From: Quisquiliibacterium transsilvanicum
GTDB taxonomy: Bacteria; Pseudomonadota; Gammaproteobacteria; Burkholderiales; Burkholderiaceae_E
Assembly (NCBI RefSeq): GCF_014202215.1
Contig: NZ_JACHGB010000004.1
Location: 223,255-287,254 of the forward strand
Length of the DNA: 64,000 nt
Direction: 5' to 3'
The position numbers and the translations under genes were made by a program. The notes beneath the pieces were generated by a model. That model saw only the letters and a program-made list of their open reading frames with translations. It was not told the origin of the DNA and made no database searches. Shown piece by piece: positions 63,674-64,000 of the stretch (the first letter of the stretch is position 1; each line of letters opens with the position of its first letter).

Positions 63674-64000
63674 TCAGGCGATCTTGGAGTAGGTGCCCGC
63701 CGCGGGCGCGTGCTTCAGGTAGCGGTCGAAGGCCATCGCCACCGCGCGCACCAGCAGGCGGCCGCGCGGCAGCACCTCGATGCCGTCATCGAGGATCCGG
63801 ATGGCGCCTGCATCGTGCATCGGCGCCAGTTCCGCGAGCGCGTCAGCGAAGTAGCCCGGCGCGGAGATCCGGTGGCGGGCCTCGATCTCCGGCCACCAGA
63901 CCCGGAAGTTGCACATCAGCGACTGGATCACGTCGCGACGAAGGAAGTCGTCGTTGCCGAGCGCGATGCCGCGGATGATCGGCAGCTCGCCCTCTGCGAT
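63674..64000 (-). CDS. hemN: Oxygen-independent coproporphyrinogen III oxidase HemN, C-terminal part
   Basis: The last 108 residues of a radical-SAM haem-biosynthesis enzyme are visible; the 5' part lies beyond the window. The visible text, GELPIIRGIALGNDDFLRRDVIQSLMCNFRVWW, then LAPMHDAGAIRILDDGIEVLPRGRLLVRAVAMAFDRYL, corresponds closely to the HemN C-terminal domain (DVIxSLxCNF and GRLLxRxxxMxFDxYL). Confidence 0.93.
   Translation of the reverse strand: MAEGELPIIRGIALGNDDFLRRDVIQSLMCNFRVWWPEIEARHRISAPGYFADALAELAPMHDAGAIRILDDGIEVLPRGRLLVRAVAMAFDRYLKHAPAAGTYSKIA

Overview
This is a GC-rich, gene-dense chromosomal window of housekeeping type. The gene orders tolQRA-tolB-pal-cpoB, ruvA-ruvB, pepP-ubiH-dusB-fis-purH-ruvC, lptD-surA-rsmA and miaB-(insert)-phoH-ybeY-corC-lnt-glyQ-glyS-gmhB-plsC-ygjP, a groESL operon preceded by a CIRCE element, and amgK/murU cell-wall recycling genes all point to a Gram-negative betaproteobacterium, most likely of the order Burkholderiales. 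No phage, IS element, CRISPR array or rRNA was seen. There is one tRNA gene (CAU anticodon).

Layout. 1-8556 (minus): tail of a YeeE/YedE-type transporter, then the Tol-Pal envelope-constriction system with ybgC, a rhomboid protease and ruvAB. 8687-11072 (minus): a paired set of acyl-CoA dehydrogenases. 11222-19829 (minus): ruvC (no ordinary start codon), a Doc/AbrB-type toxin-antitoxin pair, purH, fis, dusB, a UbiH-family hydroxylase, pepP, murU and amgK. 19906-24279 (plus): lptD, surA and rsmA, which overlap tail-to-tail with the next group. 24228-39663 (minus): one long, tightly packed gene string running from a small secreted protein and miaB down to ygjP. Between miaB and phoH sit two unusual genes. 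One is a TPR plus beta-barrel outer-membrane protein resembling Slam (type XI secretion). The other is a 1037-residue secreted FecR-domain protein with about 80 copies of a GGGST pentapeptide and a TbpB-like C-terminal barrel motif. 39765-42007: tRNA and a TctDE-like two-component system. 42158-45266: pyrF, a transglutaminase-like protein and a PaaK-like adenylating enzyme. 45462-51327: two thioesterases, an ABC substrate-binding protein gene broken by an in-frame amber codon, groEL/groES, an NnrU-family protein and a DUF188 protein. 51344-58749: a DUF1615 lipoprotein and an acyl-CoA catabolic cluster (ligase, two hotdog hydratases, DUF35 protein, IclR regulator, acyl-CoA dehydrogenase, thiolase-like protein). 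58820-64000: serA, serC, msrB, an iron-type alcohol dehydrogenase, a universal stress protein and the C-terminal end of hemN.

How the genes work together. Envelope biogenesis dominates: Tol-Pal, LptD, SurA, Lnt, PlsC, GmhB and MurU/AmgK. DNA recombination (RuvABC) and translation or RNA maturation (GlyQS, MiaB, DusB, RsmA, YbeY) follow. The most interesting part is the predicted secretion pair at 33448-37964, embedded in an otherwise conserved operon. Gene identities come from reading motifs and comparing them with remembered family sequences; no database search was possible.
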